Shown here piece by piece: positions 27,878 to 36,551 of a stretch of 64,000 nt of DNA. Source of the DNA: Dehalobacter sp. DCA (GTDB lineage Bacteria; Bacillota; Desulfitobacteriia; Desulfitobacteriales; Syntrophobotulaceae). A program made the translations under genes and the position numbers. Position 1 is the stretch's first letter, and every line of letters begins with the position of its first letter. The stretch is from contig NC_018866.1 in assembly GCF_000305775.1 (NCBI RefSeq), positions 1 through 64,000 on the forward strand. The letters run 5' to 3'. Under the pieces are notes generated by a model. That model saw only the letters and a list, made by a program, of their open reading frames with translations, was not told the DNA's origin and did not search any database.

Positions 27878-29071
27878 TCATTCACCTACTGCACAGGATA
27901 ATGGCTCGGCCTGTCCTTTCCCCGCAACATAATTCTCGATCTGTTCCGCTTTATTGAAACAATACTTGCATATAGCCCCGCACTGGGCGGCGCATTGCGG
28001 CTTTTTTTCCATGAAATAATCTAGCTTGGGCAAAAACTCGAATATTTCCTTCATTTTCAGCGTTCCGTACGGATGGAAAACTTTGTTCATAAAACGTGAA
28101 TTGTAAGTATTATAGAATTCATTCAGCGCGTATTCCGGATCGGTAACACCAAGCATATAGGCCTTTATTTTATTGACCAATTCCGGCTTGGGATGATCCC
28201 TGCCAACCAGCTTGATGCTGTTAACCCCTATTTTCTCGTAGTAGGGGATTTCCCAAGGGTAAATAATCCTGTTCAGCACCATTTGAATTGCAGGACTTTT
28301 AAAGGTAATCTGATCGCAGATGAATTTGGGGAATTCCCGGAACAAAGGGCTGCATTTATGGATGTTTTCCTGCTTGCCGAACAAGGCATAATGAATATTC
28401 TTGGTCGGGCAACAAAAGATGCAGCCCTCATCGGCCATCAACTCCAAGCCAACATCAGGCAGCAGCTTTTTGAACGATTCGATAAAAGCAAAATTCTTGT
28501 TAAGATCGGAAGCCGGAATGATATTGGAGATCCCTAGATTTTCCCTGACATACTTCGCCTGGTTGATTGACCGGATATCCATCATCGTTGAAGCGTTTAC
28601 TGCCAACCCGCTGAATTCCTCTTTCAAAAAGTCGGCAAGAAGCTGGCTTCCGACAGTAATGCTTCGCACCCCGATATCCGCCAGATGCTCGACAAACTGC
28701 TTCAGCTGGGGAATATTTGATTCAAAGTCATACAGAGAAACGGTTGAGATATTATTCATCAGGTAAATAAACGCCAGCCCGTTTTCCGAAAGCATTTTTA
28801 TATAGGGCTTTAAATCTTCCAGAGTCCGAATTTTGCCGCTATCTTCCTGCAAATTAACCGACCGGCCATGTTCATGCCCTGATTTGGCATAGGAAGTAAC
28901 AGGCAAACTGTTATATACAGAGCGGATTTTATACTTCGCCTTATCCTGGCTGTTAAGCCTTATTAATTCCTGAATATACCCATAATCAAACAATAAAGGA
29001 ACTGAGTAGTACAGTTCCTGCGTCTGATTCTTTGGGGCAAATTTTTGTTTTTTCTTAAAGATATTAATCAT
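27878..29071 (-). CDS. U32 peptidase/UbiUV-like protein with cysteine clusters
   Basis: 397 aa TIM-barrel-like protein resembling the U32 (YhbU/UbiU-UbiV, RlhA, TrhP) group: VPLLFDYGYI start, then GLAFIYLMNN and GVRSITVGSQLLADFL, with cysteines at CIFCC (mid-protein) and CAAQCGAICKYC near the end that could hold a 4Fe-4S cluster. Known members do oxygen-independent hydroxylations of quinones or RNA. Placed between a radical SAM/SPASM gene and the repeat protein, it may hydroxylate or otherwise tailor the peptide; that is inference. ATG 29071 has GAGAGG 9 bases upstream. Some members are described as collagenase-like proteases, so cleavage is the alternative. Confidence 0.7.
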   Translation of the reverse strand: MINIFKKKQKFAPKNQTQELYYSVPLLFDYGYIQELIRLNSQDKAKYKIRSVYNSLPVTSYAKSGHEHGRSVNLQEDSGKIRTLEDLKPYIKMLSENGLAFIYLMNNISTVSLYDFESNIPQLKQFVEHLADIGVRSITVGSQLLADFLKEEFSGLAVNASTMMDIRSINQAKYVRENLGISNIIPASDLNKNFAFIESFKKLLPDVGLELMADEGCIFCCPTKNIHYALFGKQENIHKCSPLFREFPKFICDQITFKSPAIQMVLNRIIYPWEIPYYEKIGVNSIKLVGRDHPKPELVNKIKAYMLGVTDPEYALNEFYNTYNSRFMNKVFHPYGTLKMKEIFEFLPKLDYFMEKKPQCAAQCGAICKYCFNKAEQIENYVAGKGQAEPLSCAVGE

Positions 29072-29087
29072 GAATATCAACCTCTCT

Positions 29088-30548
29088 TTAAATCACGAGA
29101 AACTCCCTCAGCTTGTTTTCCGCGTTGACAGGAGTTTCGATCCGTTTAATAGATTCTTCTAAAATATTTTTCATCATCTTGGCGCTCCTGAACTGATGCC
29201 TGAATAAAAAGTTCAAGAATCTCGGGTTATATTTCGGCATATCGTCATAATCGATTTCATTAATAACGCTTATGATATGGCTAATCACGTGCTGATGGGT
29301 GTAGCAATTTTCAGGCTCCGGTTTATTCATGGTCAAATCATACTGGATGTTGTCATTGTAGCAGCCGCTATGACAGCTGTAGAAATAATCACAATCGCCG
29401 CAATGCTGCAGCATCCGCCGGGTTCCCTCGCGCAATCTTTTATGGTTGGGATGATTTAAGATATCCTGAACCGATTCCATTTCAAAAATATTCCCGAAAG
29501 ACACGGCAGCGCTCTCCGGCCAGTCCCGGCCGCAATGATAAATCGTACCGTCGGGCTGGGTTGAAAACCAGTAATCCTTCCCTGCGCAATCCGTAAAAGC
29601 GCAGGAACCACCGGCATCCAATGCGGCCATGAGATATCTCTCGCACAGATCCGAATCAGCCGGTCTATAAGTGTCTAAGATCCAATAGTCAAAGAATTTG
29701 CAGATTTCCTCAGCAACCACTTTCCCGTCCAGGGTATAGGAATTCATATTTTTATGGGCCGCAAAGATGAGGTTCATCTTGCAGCCCAGGCCTAAGCGTT
29801 TAAAGTATTCGTAATCGTCAATCATGTGGTGGATATTATCTTTCGTAATGATCATGATGGCGCCGCCCAAGACCTTGTTTTTATCTGCCGTGGCAATGGA
29901 CCGCATTAACCGATTAGTATTTTTCCGGGTCAAATGGTTTGTTAAGCCATCGAAACTGAACCCTGGCCGGATGTTCCACTTCCTTAACACAGCGGCGTTT
30001 TCATCGTCAATAAGCGTCAAGTTGGATTGCATACAAATATTGGCTTTCTTGAATTGCTGCTTAATCAGGGCGTTTGCTTCTTCATAAAATTCTTTTCCGA
30101 TCAGCAAAGGCTCCCCGCCGTGCCATATCCAGGTGCCGACATTCACGTCTTTGAACACTTTTAAAATCTGCCTGACCACTTCCAGCGTGATTTTGTTCCC
30201 TTCCGAGTCAAGCTCCTTGCGAAACATCACATCGTAGCAATACGGGCAATGCAAGTTGCAAGCATGCGTCGTTTTGACAATCAAAGTAGTTTTATCTGGG
30301 TAAGTAATATTTTCTGCTGCAGCCATCTTTTTGAAATCGATATCGCCCTCAAAATACTCATTATGCCTTTTTATTTGCTTGAGAGACATAGAGAACATCA
30401 AGCTTTTATTGCCGGCAATAACGTCCAGAATCTCCCCGGAACTCATGCCGGGCATAATTTCCTGGTAAACTGAGCTGCGCAGCTCCCTTTCATATTTGTT
30501 GTTGAATTTACGGAACTGATATAACTCATCCTTGGCTATTAAATTCAT
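29088..30548 (-). CDS. Radical SAM/SPASM maturase
   Basis: 486 aa. N-terminal about 85 residues may be a leader-recognition region; the radical SAM motif is C97-x3-C101-x2-C104 (CNLHCPYC), with WHGGEPLL as the SAM-binding GGE motif. The C-terminal SPASM domain is complete: CAFTDC, HCGRDW, then CGDCDYFYSCHSGC, as in anaerobic sulfatase-maturase-like and RiPP-modifying enzymes. It is upstream of the U32 and repeat-protein genes in the same operon with short gaps. ATG 30548 lies 7 bases after GGGGGT; ATG 30554 abuts it. Confidence 0.88.
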   Translation of the reverse strand: MNLIAKDELYQFRKFNNKYERELRSSVYQEIMPGMSSGEILDVIAGNKSLMFSMSLKQIKRHNEYFEGDIDFKKMAAAENITYPDKTTLIVKTTHACNLHCPYCYDVMFRKELDSEGNKITLEVVRQILKVFKDVNVGTWIWHGGEPLLIGKEFYEEANALIKQQFKKANICMQSNLTLIDDENAAVLRKWNIRPGFSFDGLTNHLTRKNTNRLMRSIATADKNKVLGGAIMIITKDNIHHMIDDYEYFKRLGLGCKMNLIFAAHKNMNSYTLDGKVVAEEICKFFDYWILDTYRPADSDLCERYLMAALDAGGSCAFTDCAGKDYWFSTQPDGTIYHCGRDWPESAAVSFGNIFEMESVQDILNHPNHKRLREGTRRMLQHCGDCDYFYSCHSGCYNDNIQYDLTMNKPEPENCYTHQHVISHIISVINEIDYDDMPKYNPRFLNFLFRHQFRSAKMMKNILEESIKRIETPVNAENKLREFLVI

Positions 30549-30559
30549 AAGCATACCCC

Positions 30560-31333
30560 CTATATCTTCAGCTGGGTGTTTTCTTCAGAATCGACCTTCC
30601 AAACTCCGTTTACCTGCAGCAAAATAATTCTTTCCTCATATTTGCTTACCCAATAGTTGCCCCCATTTTGCGCAGCATTGATGACGATGGTTAACTTCAG
30701 GAAGGCCCCTTCCTGATTATTTAATTGGGGGATTTGATTAAAACTTATATCGTCAAGGCATAGAGACTTCACTTGTCTGGTATCCTTGTTTTTGATGCTT
30801 TCCGATTTGAAATTCGGAAAAAAGTTATCCAACGAATTTTGGAAATTCGCCGTCGTGTAACTGTTTCCCGGCATTTGCGACATTGCCTCAAGCTTCTTAT
30901 AATCGGTAGATTTGAATTCTACCAGCCACCGGGCGGTCACTTCATAAGCGGCTTTCTCTTTGTCTGTTTTAGCAGCGTTATTCTGGACTTCAACCTGATG
31001 CCCCAAGCTATACAAAGATAACCCGGACTTGGCGGGAGGTTTCTGCTCCGGCTTGCTTGGCTGATCGGGTTCAGGCTTGGGCTGGGTTTTGGGCTCCTCA
31101 CTGGACTCGGCTTTTGTTTCGATTTTGACTTCCGGCCGCGGAACTTGCTCAGGTTCAACCTCTTTAATCGGCCCAAGCTCTTTTTCCGGGCTTTGATTGT
31201 CTTTTTGAGTCTGGGTATCCTGCTGGACCGGAACATTTTGTACCGGCTCAGTCTTTTTGGAACTGCATCCAAAAAGAATCAAGGACAAAACAAGAAGCAG
31301 AATAGAAAATGTTTTAACTCTTAACTTTAACAT
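30560..31333 (-). CDS. Lipoprotein with proline/lysine-rich spacer
   Basis: 257 aa. The signal peptide ends in a lipobox (LILFGC; Cys23), so the protein is anchored outside the membrane. Residues about 30-105 are a charged Pro/Glu/Lys/Gln spacer typical of wall-spanning stalks; the remainder (about 107-257) is a compact alpha/beta domain (YEVTARWLVEFKSTDYKKLE, VNGVWKVD) like NTF2-type surface modules. AGGAGG is 8 bases before its ATG. Its place in the radical SAM operon suggests it holds or receives the secreted product at the surface. Confidence 0.8.
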   Translation of the reverse strand: MLKLRVKTFSILLLVLSLILFGCSSKKTEPVQNVPVQQDTQTQKDNQSPEKELGPIKEVEPEQVPRPEVKIETKAESSEEPKTQPKPEPDQPSKPEQKPPAKSGLSLYSLGHQVEVQNNAAKTDKEKAAYEVTARWLVEFKSTDYKKLEAMSQMPGNSYTTANFQNSLDNFFPNFKSESIKNKDTRQVKSLCLDDISFNQIPQLNNQEGAFLKLTIVINAAQNGGNYWVSKYEERIILLQVNGVWKVDSEENTQLKI

Positions 31334-31580
31334 GGTCGTATCCTCCTTTCGGGCCTACCGGAACATCCTCATCACCTATTTCGATATAGGTTTGGGAAAG
31401 TGTTTTTTTCTCCGACGGGTCAGCAATTCTGCGACGTTCGTCCATATTCATCTCCATTTCCTCCAGTTGAGACAATATGGCAAGCTTGATAAATCTTTCC
31501 TTGCTCATCCCAATCGACGCGCTGAATCCTTCCGTTCTTTGATTTAAGTTATCTGAAACCTCTAGTTCCCATTTAAACAT
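31314..31580 (-). CDS. Small hypothetical protein, first gene of radical SAM operon
   Basis: 88 aa, not recognised. Acidic and helical (KERFIKLAILSQLEEMEMNMDERRRIAD); ends GPKGGYDHVKVKS, overlapping the lipoprotein start by 20 bases. ATG 31580 lies 8 bases after GAGGAG. First gene in the operon; it could be a leader-binding or regulatory partner, but no PqqD-type fold is apparent. Confidence 0.6.
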   Translation of the reverse strand: MFKWELEVSDNLNQRTEGFSASIGMSKERFIKLAILSQLEEMEMNMDERRRIADPSEKKTLSQTYIEIGDEDVPVGPKGGYDHVKVKS

Positions 31581-31586
31581 ATCCAT

Positions 31587-32061
31587 ATCTCCTCTTCAAT
31601 TATAGAATTTGCTCTTAGATATTCATTATTTCATAGATTTTCATTAGTTGTTACAACTTGATCGCCTCCCCATAAGTTGAACCAAAAAAATAGTGGTTCA
31701 GATGATTGAGGGTCCCCCAAAAAAGCTGGTCCACTTTCAATGTTAGAAATCGTTCTTATTTGCCGAAGAATCGGCAACTGTAATCTTTGGCTGGTAGATC
31801 TATCTTACTTATATCATAATGACTACATCACCCCTTGATTTTTTCTAGCCTGTTTTCTATAGATGCATTTGAATAAAAATATTATCACTTGATATGTCAT
31901 AATTTACGCCAACAAGCAAGGAGATAATAAAAACTGAGTAGGGATGCACTGGTATTTAAGAAGGTAGAAGCAAAATATAGTGAAACATTTGACGTATTTA
32001 CTACCCATTTTCTTCATATTACAATATATACATAAGAATTTAAGGGAGGTAGGAAACGGAA
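31587..32061. other. Divergent promoter region between peptide operon and defence-like trio
   Basis: 475 bases without a gene. It includes hairpin GAACCA/TGGTTC (31679-31684 with 31694-31699). The stretch about 31700-31740 (GGGTCCCCCAAAAAAGCTGG) looks like the end of a degraded insertion sequence, though no transposase remains. A GGGAGGT site precedes the XRE gene. Confidence 0.4.
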
Positions 32062-33108
32062 ATGGAAATGGAGCAATTAATTAATCAAGTTGTATTACAG
32101 TATTTTCAAAATAAGGGTGTTCAAGAAAGATTTCTGGATTATCTGAACCGGCATGATGTTGTTGGTCGAGAGATATTTTCATATCTTGGCAAGGATTACT
32201 CAAATATCGGGGACAGTCTCTTATTCCCACCTATTCCCAAAAAAGTATTCCTTCGTAGAATTCCATTCTACTTCTATAAGCCAGACATAAGCGCAAATAG
32301 AGTAGGTTGCTTGTCCCAATATATTAACAGTTTTTATATTAAAAATAGGAATGAAGAATCCTATCGCGACAAAATTGAAGTTTTTTATGAAACGCTTGAA
32401 AAGTTATTATACGATTATAAAATTCCGGTTAGTGAGATCTTTGAATACCCCATTATTCAAAGTGGGCGCATCGAACAAGCAGACCTGCTTTTACAATGGG
32501 TGCATTATCTTGAGTTAGCACAAAAATACGATATAGAGAACCTAATGCCACAACACTTTTTTATTTCCTATAATAGTCTGCTCGAAAAGGAAAAACTGCC
32601 CCCAGTCATTTTTGATTTAAAGGAAATGTACATCGGGGAATACGTGGGCAGAACGAAAAATATTTTCCGGATGGAAGGTACATTCCCTTGCGATGAAAAG
32701 GGAAGACCGATTATGCGATGGATAGGTGTTGATGTTAGAAACGCCACTCGCATATGGGCAGAGGTCAATGAAAAGCATAAGGGATATCTGTTTGTTGAAG
32801 CAAATCCTAAAACATTAATCCGAGGTCGGAATTGTTGGGGACCAAATGATGATGGTTCCGACGCTTGGTACGAGCTATATGCCGGTCCTCAACTGATGGA
32901 GTTTGATTTTGAGGCACTGAAAGACATAAGAAAGAGAGAGGGCTTAACACAGCAACAGATCGCTGATTGGATTGGTGCATCACTAAGAACATATCAAAAG
33001 TGGGAAAGCGGAGACACGAATCCAGACTGTTACTACTTACTCAGATTAATGAACGTTCTGGATATTAGGCAAGTATCGGAATTGACGAAAATAGTTGATG
33101 TTGATTGA
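32062..33108 (+). CDS. XRE-family protein with large N-terminal domain
   Basis: 348 aa. A Cro/C1-type helix-turn-helix occupies the C-terminus (about 287-340): IRKREGLTQQQIADWIGASL then RTYQKWESGD. Most such regulators have it at the N-terminus. The first 280 residues are not recognised; they include an acidic-aromatic helical part and a beta-rich part (IMRWIGVDVRNATRIWAEV). GGGAGGT stands before the ATG. It is the first gene of a + strand trio with the SIR2-like gene, in a region otherwise on the - strand; it probably controls the trio. Confidence 0.75.
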   Translation: MEMEQLINQVVLQYFQNKGVQERFLDYLNRHDVVGREIFSYLGKDYSNIGDSLLFPPIPKKVFLRRIPFYFYKPDISANRVGCLSQYINSFYIKNRNEESYRDKIEVFYETLEKLLYDYKIPVSEIFEYPIIQSGRIEQADLLLQWVHYLELAQKYDIENLMPQHFFISYNSLLEKEKLPPVIFDLKEMYIGEYVGRTKNIFRMEGTFPCDEKGRPIMRWIGVDVRNATRIWAEVNEKHKGYLFVEANPKTLIRGRNCWGPNDDGSDAWYELYAGPQLMEFDFEALKDIRKREGLTQQQIADWIGASLRTYQKWESGDTNPDCYYLLRLMNVLDIRQVSELTKIVDVD

Positions 33109-33166
33109 CTCATGTTGTACCATTATTTGTAAAGCTACTTGCATTAGAAAGAAAGGTCATTTTTAT

Positions 33167-34573
33167 ATGAAATCAGTTTTAATCGGCAATGGAATCAATA
33201 TTCAATTTGGCGGTAAGGCCTATTACAATGACTTCATCTTAATGAGGATCATGTTCAACGCCAAAGCGAATAAATATAATCCATTGTTTGACGGCCTACT
33301 TTCAGGTGAAGGCATTGAGAGCATCTTCAGAGCTTTCGTAGATATTGCAAACAAAGCTCGAAACGGTGATTATGATAGAATCGGCAATTCTGATGACCGG
33401 AAAGCCATTGCGGATTTTAAGGACAGATATACCGTTCCTGTCACCAAATATTATGAGATTATGCTTGAGGACTGGTTTCTGCTGATCCGGTTGTTCTTTA
33501 TTGCGAATGCCGACATAAAAGATCAGTGGCAGTCAGCAAAGCAAGGATTTGAGCGTATGATCCTTGATGGAATCTATAATGATGGGATGCTTACTGACGT
33601 CCATCAAAATATGAACAAAAAGGTGAAGCGTTTTTTTGCTGGATTCGATAATATTTTTTCTCTTAATTATGATTGCAACCTCGAAGCGTTAACAGGTAGG
33701 AATGTGCTTCATCTACACGGCAACTATTCTGTCCCCGCTGACAGTGAAAACCCCGACACTGTTGAAGGGTATATGCGCCAGCAGGCAGGGCAGTTGGTTG
33801 TCATTGACGAGTTCCGGCATTGCTTTTGCAATGCGCTGCTGGATTATAGCGGCGAACTCAAAATTAAACGAGCTTTAAATGTCAAGAAAGGCACCACCGA
33901 AATGAATCGCTGGCTTGAGCTATCAAGACGCGACGAAGCGGAATTTAAAAAGCAAACTGCACTTCTGAGGGCAAAGGACGAATATGCTTTCCAGTTCGTT
34001 AACACGTACGTTCAGAACCCTAATCTGAAGGTAGGCACGGATTATCATTTTGAAGCGCTCTCAAATTTAGAGGGGGAACTGCATATCATAGGGCTGTCCC
34101 CAAACAATGACAGCCATATATTTAGGTGCATAAACGAAAGCAAGTTGGACAAAGTCTGGTTTTACTATTTTTCCGAAACAAATAAAGACATCCCTGTCGC
34201 CAAACCCTATGAACCATTGTCCGTCAAGGATTTATGGAAATCGTTAGACGCTGAAAAGAAAATATATAATAACTCCTATCCCATACCGGATAACCCCGAA
34301 GTGGATAAGTTTATCGAGGTGTTCAATGCGTTGTCGTTTGACCCAATTCCCAAGAAGAAAATTATTGACGAAGTAAACTCTATCCCACAGTTTGAAGCGA
34401 CCCGGCTATGTACAATGGTAAGAAAAAAGATGGAAGAGCAAAAAAGTCGTGGAAATCCCAAAAACGAAAAAGAGCTGGAACTGGACATCTTAGAGATCGG
34501 CAGTATAGGGTTGCGTGAAGGGGTTTTGCCTGCCGCCCTGTTAATGCTGTATATAATGAATTATAAGAATTAG
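33167..34573 (+). CDS. SIR2-like protein, probable defence effector
   Basis: 468 aa. Shows the SIR2-fold sequence marks: nucleotide loop GNGINIQFGG (residues 7-16), FSLNYDCNLE near 163, HLHGNYS near 179 and HIIGLSPNNDSHIF near 304. SIR2-like domains of this kind in antiphage systems degrade NAD+ to abort infection. The remainder (about 320-468) is helical and unrecognised. ATG 33167 is supported by GAAAGAAAGG upstream; a longer frame would overlap the XRE gene. It could also be a structural or regulatory sirtuin-like protein. Confidence 0.78.
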   Translation: MKSVLIGNGINIQFGGKAYYNDFILMRIMFNAKANKYNPLFDGLLSGEGIESIFRAFVDIANKARNGDYDRIGNSDDRKAIADFKDRYTVPVTKYYEIMLEDWFLLIRLFFIANADIKDQWQSAKQGFERMILDGIYNDGMLTDVHQNMNKKVKRFFAGFDNIFSLNYDCNLEALTGRNVLHLHGNYSVPADSENPDTVEGYMRQQAGQLVVIDEFRHCFCNALLDYSGELKIKRALNVKKGTTEMNRWLELSRRDEAEFKKQTALLRAKDEYAFQFVNTYVQNPNLKVGTDYHFEALSNLEGELHIIGLSPNNDSHIFRCINESKLDKVWFYYFSETNKDIPVAKPYEPLSVKDLWKSLDAEKKIYNNSYPIPDNPEVDKFIEVFNALSFDPIPKKKIIDEVNSIPQFEATRLCTMVRKKMEEQKSRGNPKNEKELELDILEIGSIGLREGVLPAALLMLYIMNYKN

Positions 34574-34606
34574 GGTAAAAATCACCAAGCGAGCGGGGGT
34601 AAATTA

Positions 34607-35420
34607 ATGTACGAAGTTAATGTTAGTGATGATTTTGGTATATGCCAGTTTGGTAACTATGCTTTGTTTAACCCTGAAAATATTAGCAGCCTCTCAAAGA
34701 AAATTATTGATATATCTAAACCATTTACAAAATTGCTCCCTGTTTTGAAGGAAATAAAAAACATGTATATTGTCTCTTGTTTTCAAAAGAGTGATGAGAT
34801 AACCAATGCAATTGAATTAATCCGCCTATGCCGTAATAACCATACCTTTATTACGGTTATTACCCTAAAAGCCTCATTAAGAGGTCAATTGGCAGTTAAT
34901 CAAATTAAAAAATGAAGCGGACATTTTTTTGATTCTTGAAAATGAATATTGGGAAGATGAGAAAATAGTTGACCCAGTATCGTATGCAATTTCGTTTTTG
35001 GTTGAAGCATTTGATGAAGTAATAATAAGCAAAGATCACGTGCCGTCGTATGATGGCCCACTTTATGCATTTTCTAAATCTGGAACAGCGGAAATAATAA
35101 CATTTAAAGTTCTAAAAAGTGAATATGAAAAAGAAAATTATGAGATTGCTGACGAAATAAAAGAAAAACTATCTGGAAAGCGTTTAGCCTTATTAAATAT
35201 AAAGTCAGGTGATGATGTGCGTGTATGGCCTAAGGAGGTAATAACTAAGGCTGTTAAACGCGCTTCTGGAAATATGCTTTATGCTTCTTGGTGTTCTTTA
35301 TTTGGTCAAAGCATTGGTAAAAGAACATGGGTAACAGTTATTGTTTCAGATTTAGATAATAAGGATAATAGCTATAATGGCCCCAAAAATAGGACTTTTT
35401 TTCAAGGTGGACACTTATGA
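34607..35420 (+). pseudogene. FtsZ/tubulin-fold protein lacking the GTP loop, split by a frameshift
   Basis: Two frames, 34607-34915 and about 34914-35420, join if one A is removed from the A6 run at 34907-34912 (NQI-KNEADIFLILEN), giving about 270 aa. By eye the product aligns with the FtsZ C-terminal half: ITVITLKASLRGQL resembles the VVT-PF-FEGR strand, ADIFLILEN the D-LIVI-N motif, and LALLNIKSGDDVRV plus VTVIVSDLD the late strands (VLMNITGG, VTVIATG). The glycine-rich GGGTGTG loop is replaced by CFQKSDE, so GTP binding is doubtful. It follows the SIR2-like gene after 33 bases. Either a pseudogene, a sequencing error or true frameshifting. Confidence 0.65.
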
Positions 35421-35470
35421 TAACAAAACCTTCATTTCTTTCCTTATAGGAATACTCGTAAAAAATAATT

Positions 35471-36001
35471 TTAATATTTAAACAATAATGAAGTAACTAT
35501 ATAACATAAAGAGATCAAAGTGGCACCGCCACCGGGAAAAAATCTGCTTTTTACGCCATTAGCAAAGAAATTGTTATTTTCTCCGATAGCGATCAAAACA
35601 AGTGAATCTGTTTTTATATCATTAATAGTTTGGGTTAAGCCTTTAACCCGTACAGTTTGAAAAAAGAAATAAAAGAAAGCTGAAAACATGAAGAGAGCTG
35701 AATTAAAGAAGAAGGCTCCGGGTGTTAAAAACAGGCTCAGAGCCAATAACAATTTAACATCACCTCCCCTCATCGCCCCGTGGGAATAGACGAATAAGAG
35801 AATTAAGAAAAGGAATAAGAAAGAAACGCCATAGCTTACGGAATATGTTTTGGCGTATATGACATAAATTATCCCGAGAATAAATCCGGGTATTGTCACC
35901 CAATTATATATTTTCCGCTTCTGCCAATCCGTCAGAACACAAATTGACAGCATCACTAAAGGTATCAGCAATGCTAAATAATTGACCATACATTTAATCA
36001 T
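35471..36001 (-). CDS. cpaA: Type IV prepilin peptidase (TadV/CpaA type)
   Basis: 176 aa A24-family aspartic membrane peptidase. Catalytic aspartates are in LTDWQKRKI (about D25) and GGDVKLL (about D80), with about six membrane segments and no methyltransferase domain, as in Tad systems. It would process the small pilins and TadE/F-like pseudopilins encoded upstream. Last gene of the Tad operon. The start is uncertain: ATG 36001 is close to AAGGA, and ATG 35989 is also possible. Confidence 0.88.
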   Translation of the reverse strand: MIKCMVNYLALLIPLVMLSICVLTDWQKRKIYNWVTIPGFILGIIYVIYAKTYSVSYGVSFLFLFLILLFVYSHGAMRGGDVKLLLALSLFLTPGAFFFNSALFMFSAFFYFFFQTVRVKGLTQTINDIKTDSLVLIAIGENNNFFANGVKSRFFPGGGATLISLCYIVTSLLFKY

Positions 36002-36015
36002 TCCTTACATTCAAA

Positions 36016-36540
36016 TTATGGTGAGATTTTTAAAGCAGCGTCTTTCGCTATTTTAATTGTCCAATAAGGGGTTGAATTTACGATTTGGGTAAGGCCTCGC
36101 CTTACTCTGACTTCGATATAAACCACATAGGACGGCTCAGTGATAGCGTGATCGTCAATCGGGCTTACTGCCGGCAAAACATCAGAATTATAGGTTTTAT
36201 AATAAAGCGTTGCTTTATTGACATAAATAACCGGCGAGCCCGGTAGCGGATTGAGGTTATTGTCTAAAGACAAATTTTTCTTTACCATCTCTAAAAAAAC
36301 AACATCCGCTTGCGCTGGGTCTATAGCTAAAATACCTTGATTTAATTTGGCCTGGTCGGTTTGCTGGCTGGCTGCTAAAGCGGCAAATTTTATACTGTCC
36401 GTTATTCCCCGTTTTATGTTTATGGTGTGGTAGTAATCCGTCCCCCAGCCAATAAGGGCAAGAGAAATGCCCAAAAAAATCAGCAGTTCAATTAAAGATG
36501 AACCCCGGTCGTCTTTTATTATTTTATATAGCTTCTTCAT
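36016..36540 (-). CDS. TadE/F-like pseudopilin
   Basis: 174 aa. Prepilin-type N-terminus: basic KKLYKIIKDDRG, cleavage-like G, then SSLIELLIFLGISLALIGWG with Glu at position +5, followed by a soluble domain (about 50-174). ATG 36540 with GAGGTG six bases upstream; the longer frame has no support. Minor pilin of the Tad system. Confidence 0.82.
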   Translation of the reverse strand: MKKLYKIIKDDRGSSLIELLIFLGISLALIGWGTDYYHTINIKRGITDSIKFAALAASQQTDQAKLNQGILAIDPAQADVVFLEMVKKNLSLDNNLNPLPGSPVIYVNKATLYYKTYNSDVLPAVSPIDDHAITEPSYVVYIEVRVRRGLTQIVNSTPYWTIKIAKDAALKISP

Positions 36541-36551
36541 AAACACCTCAT

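Noticed and set aside
31700-31740. Insertion sequence end near the peptide operon promoter
   Set aside because: Suggestive G/C run only; no matching second end or transposase found in the window.
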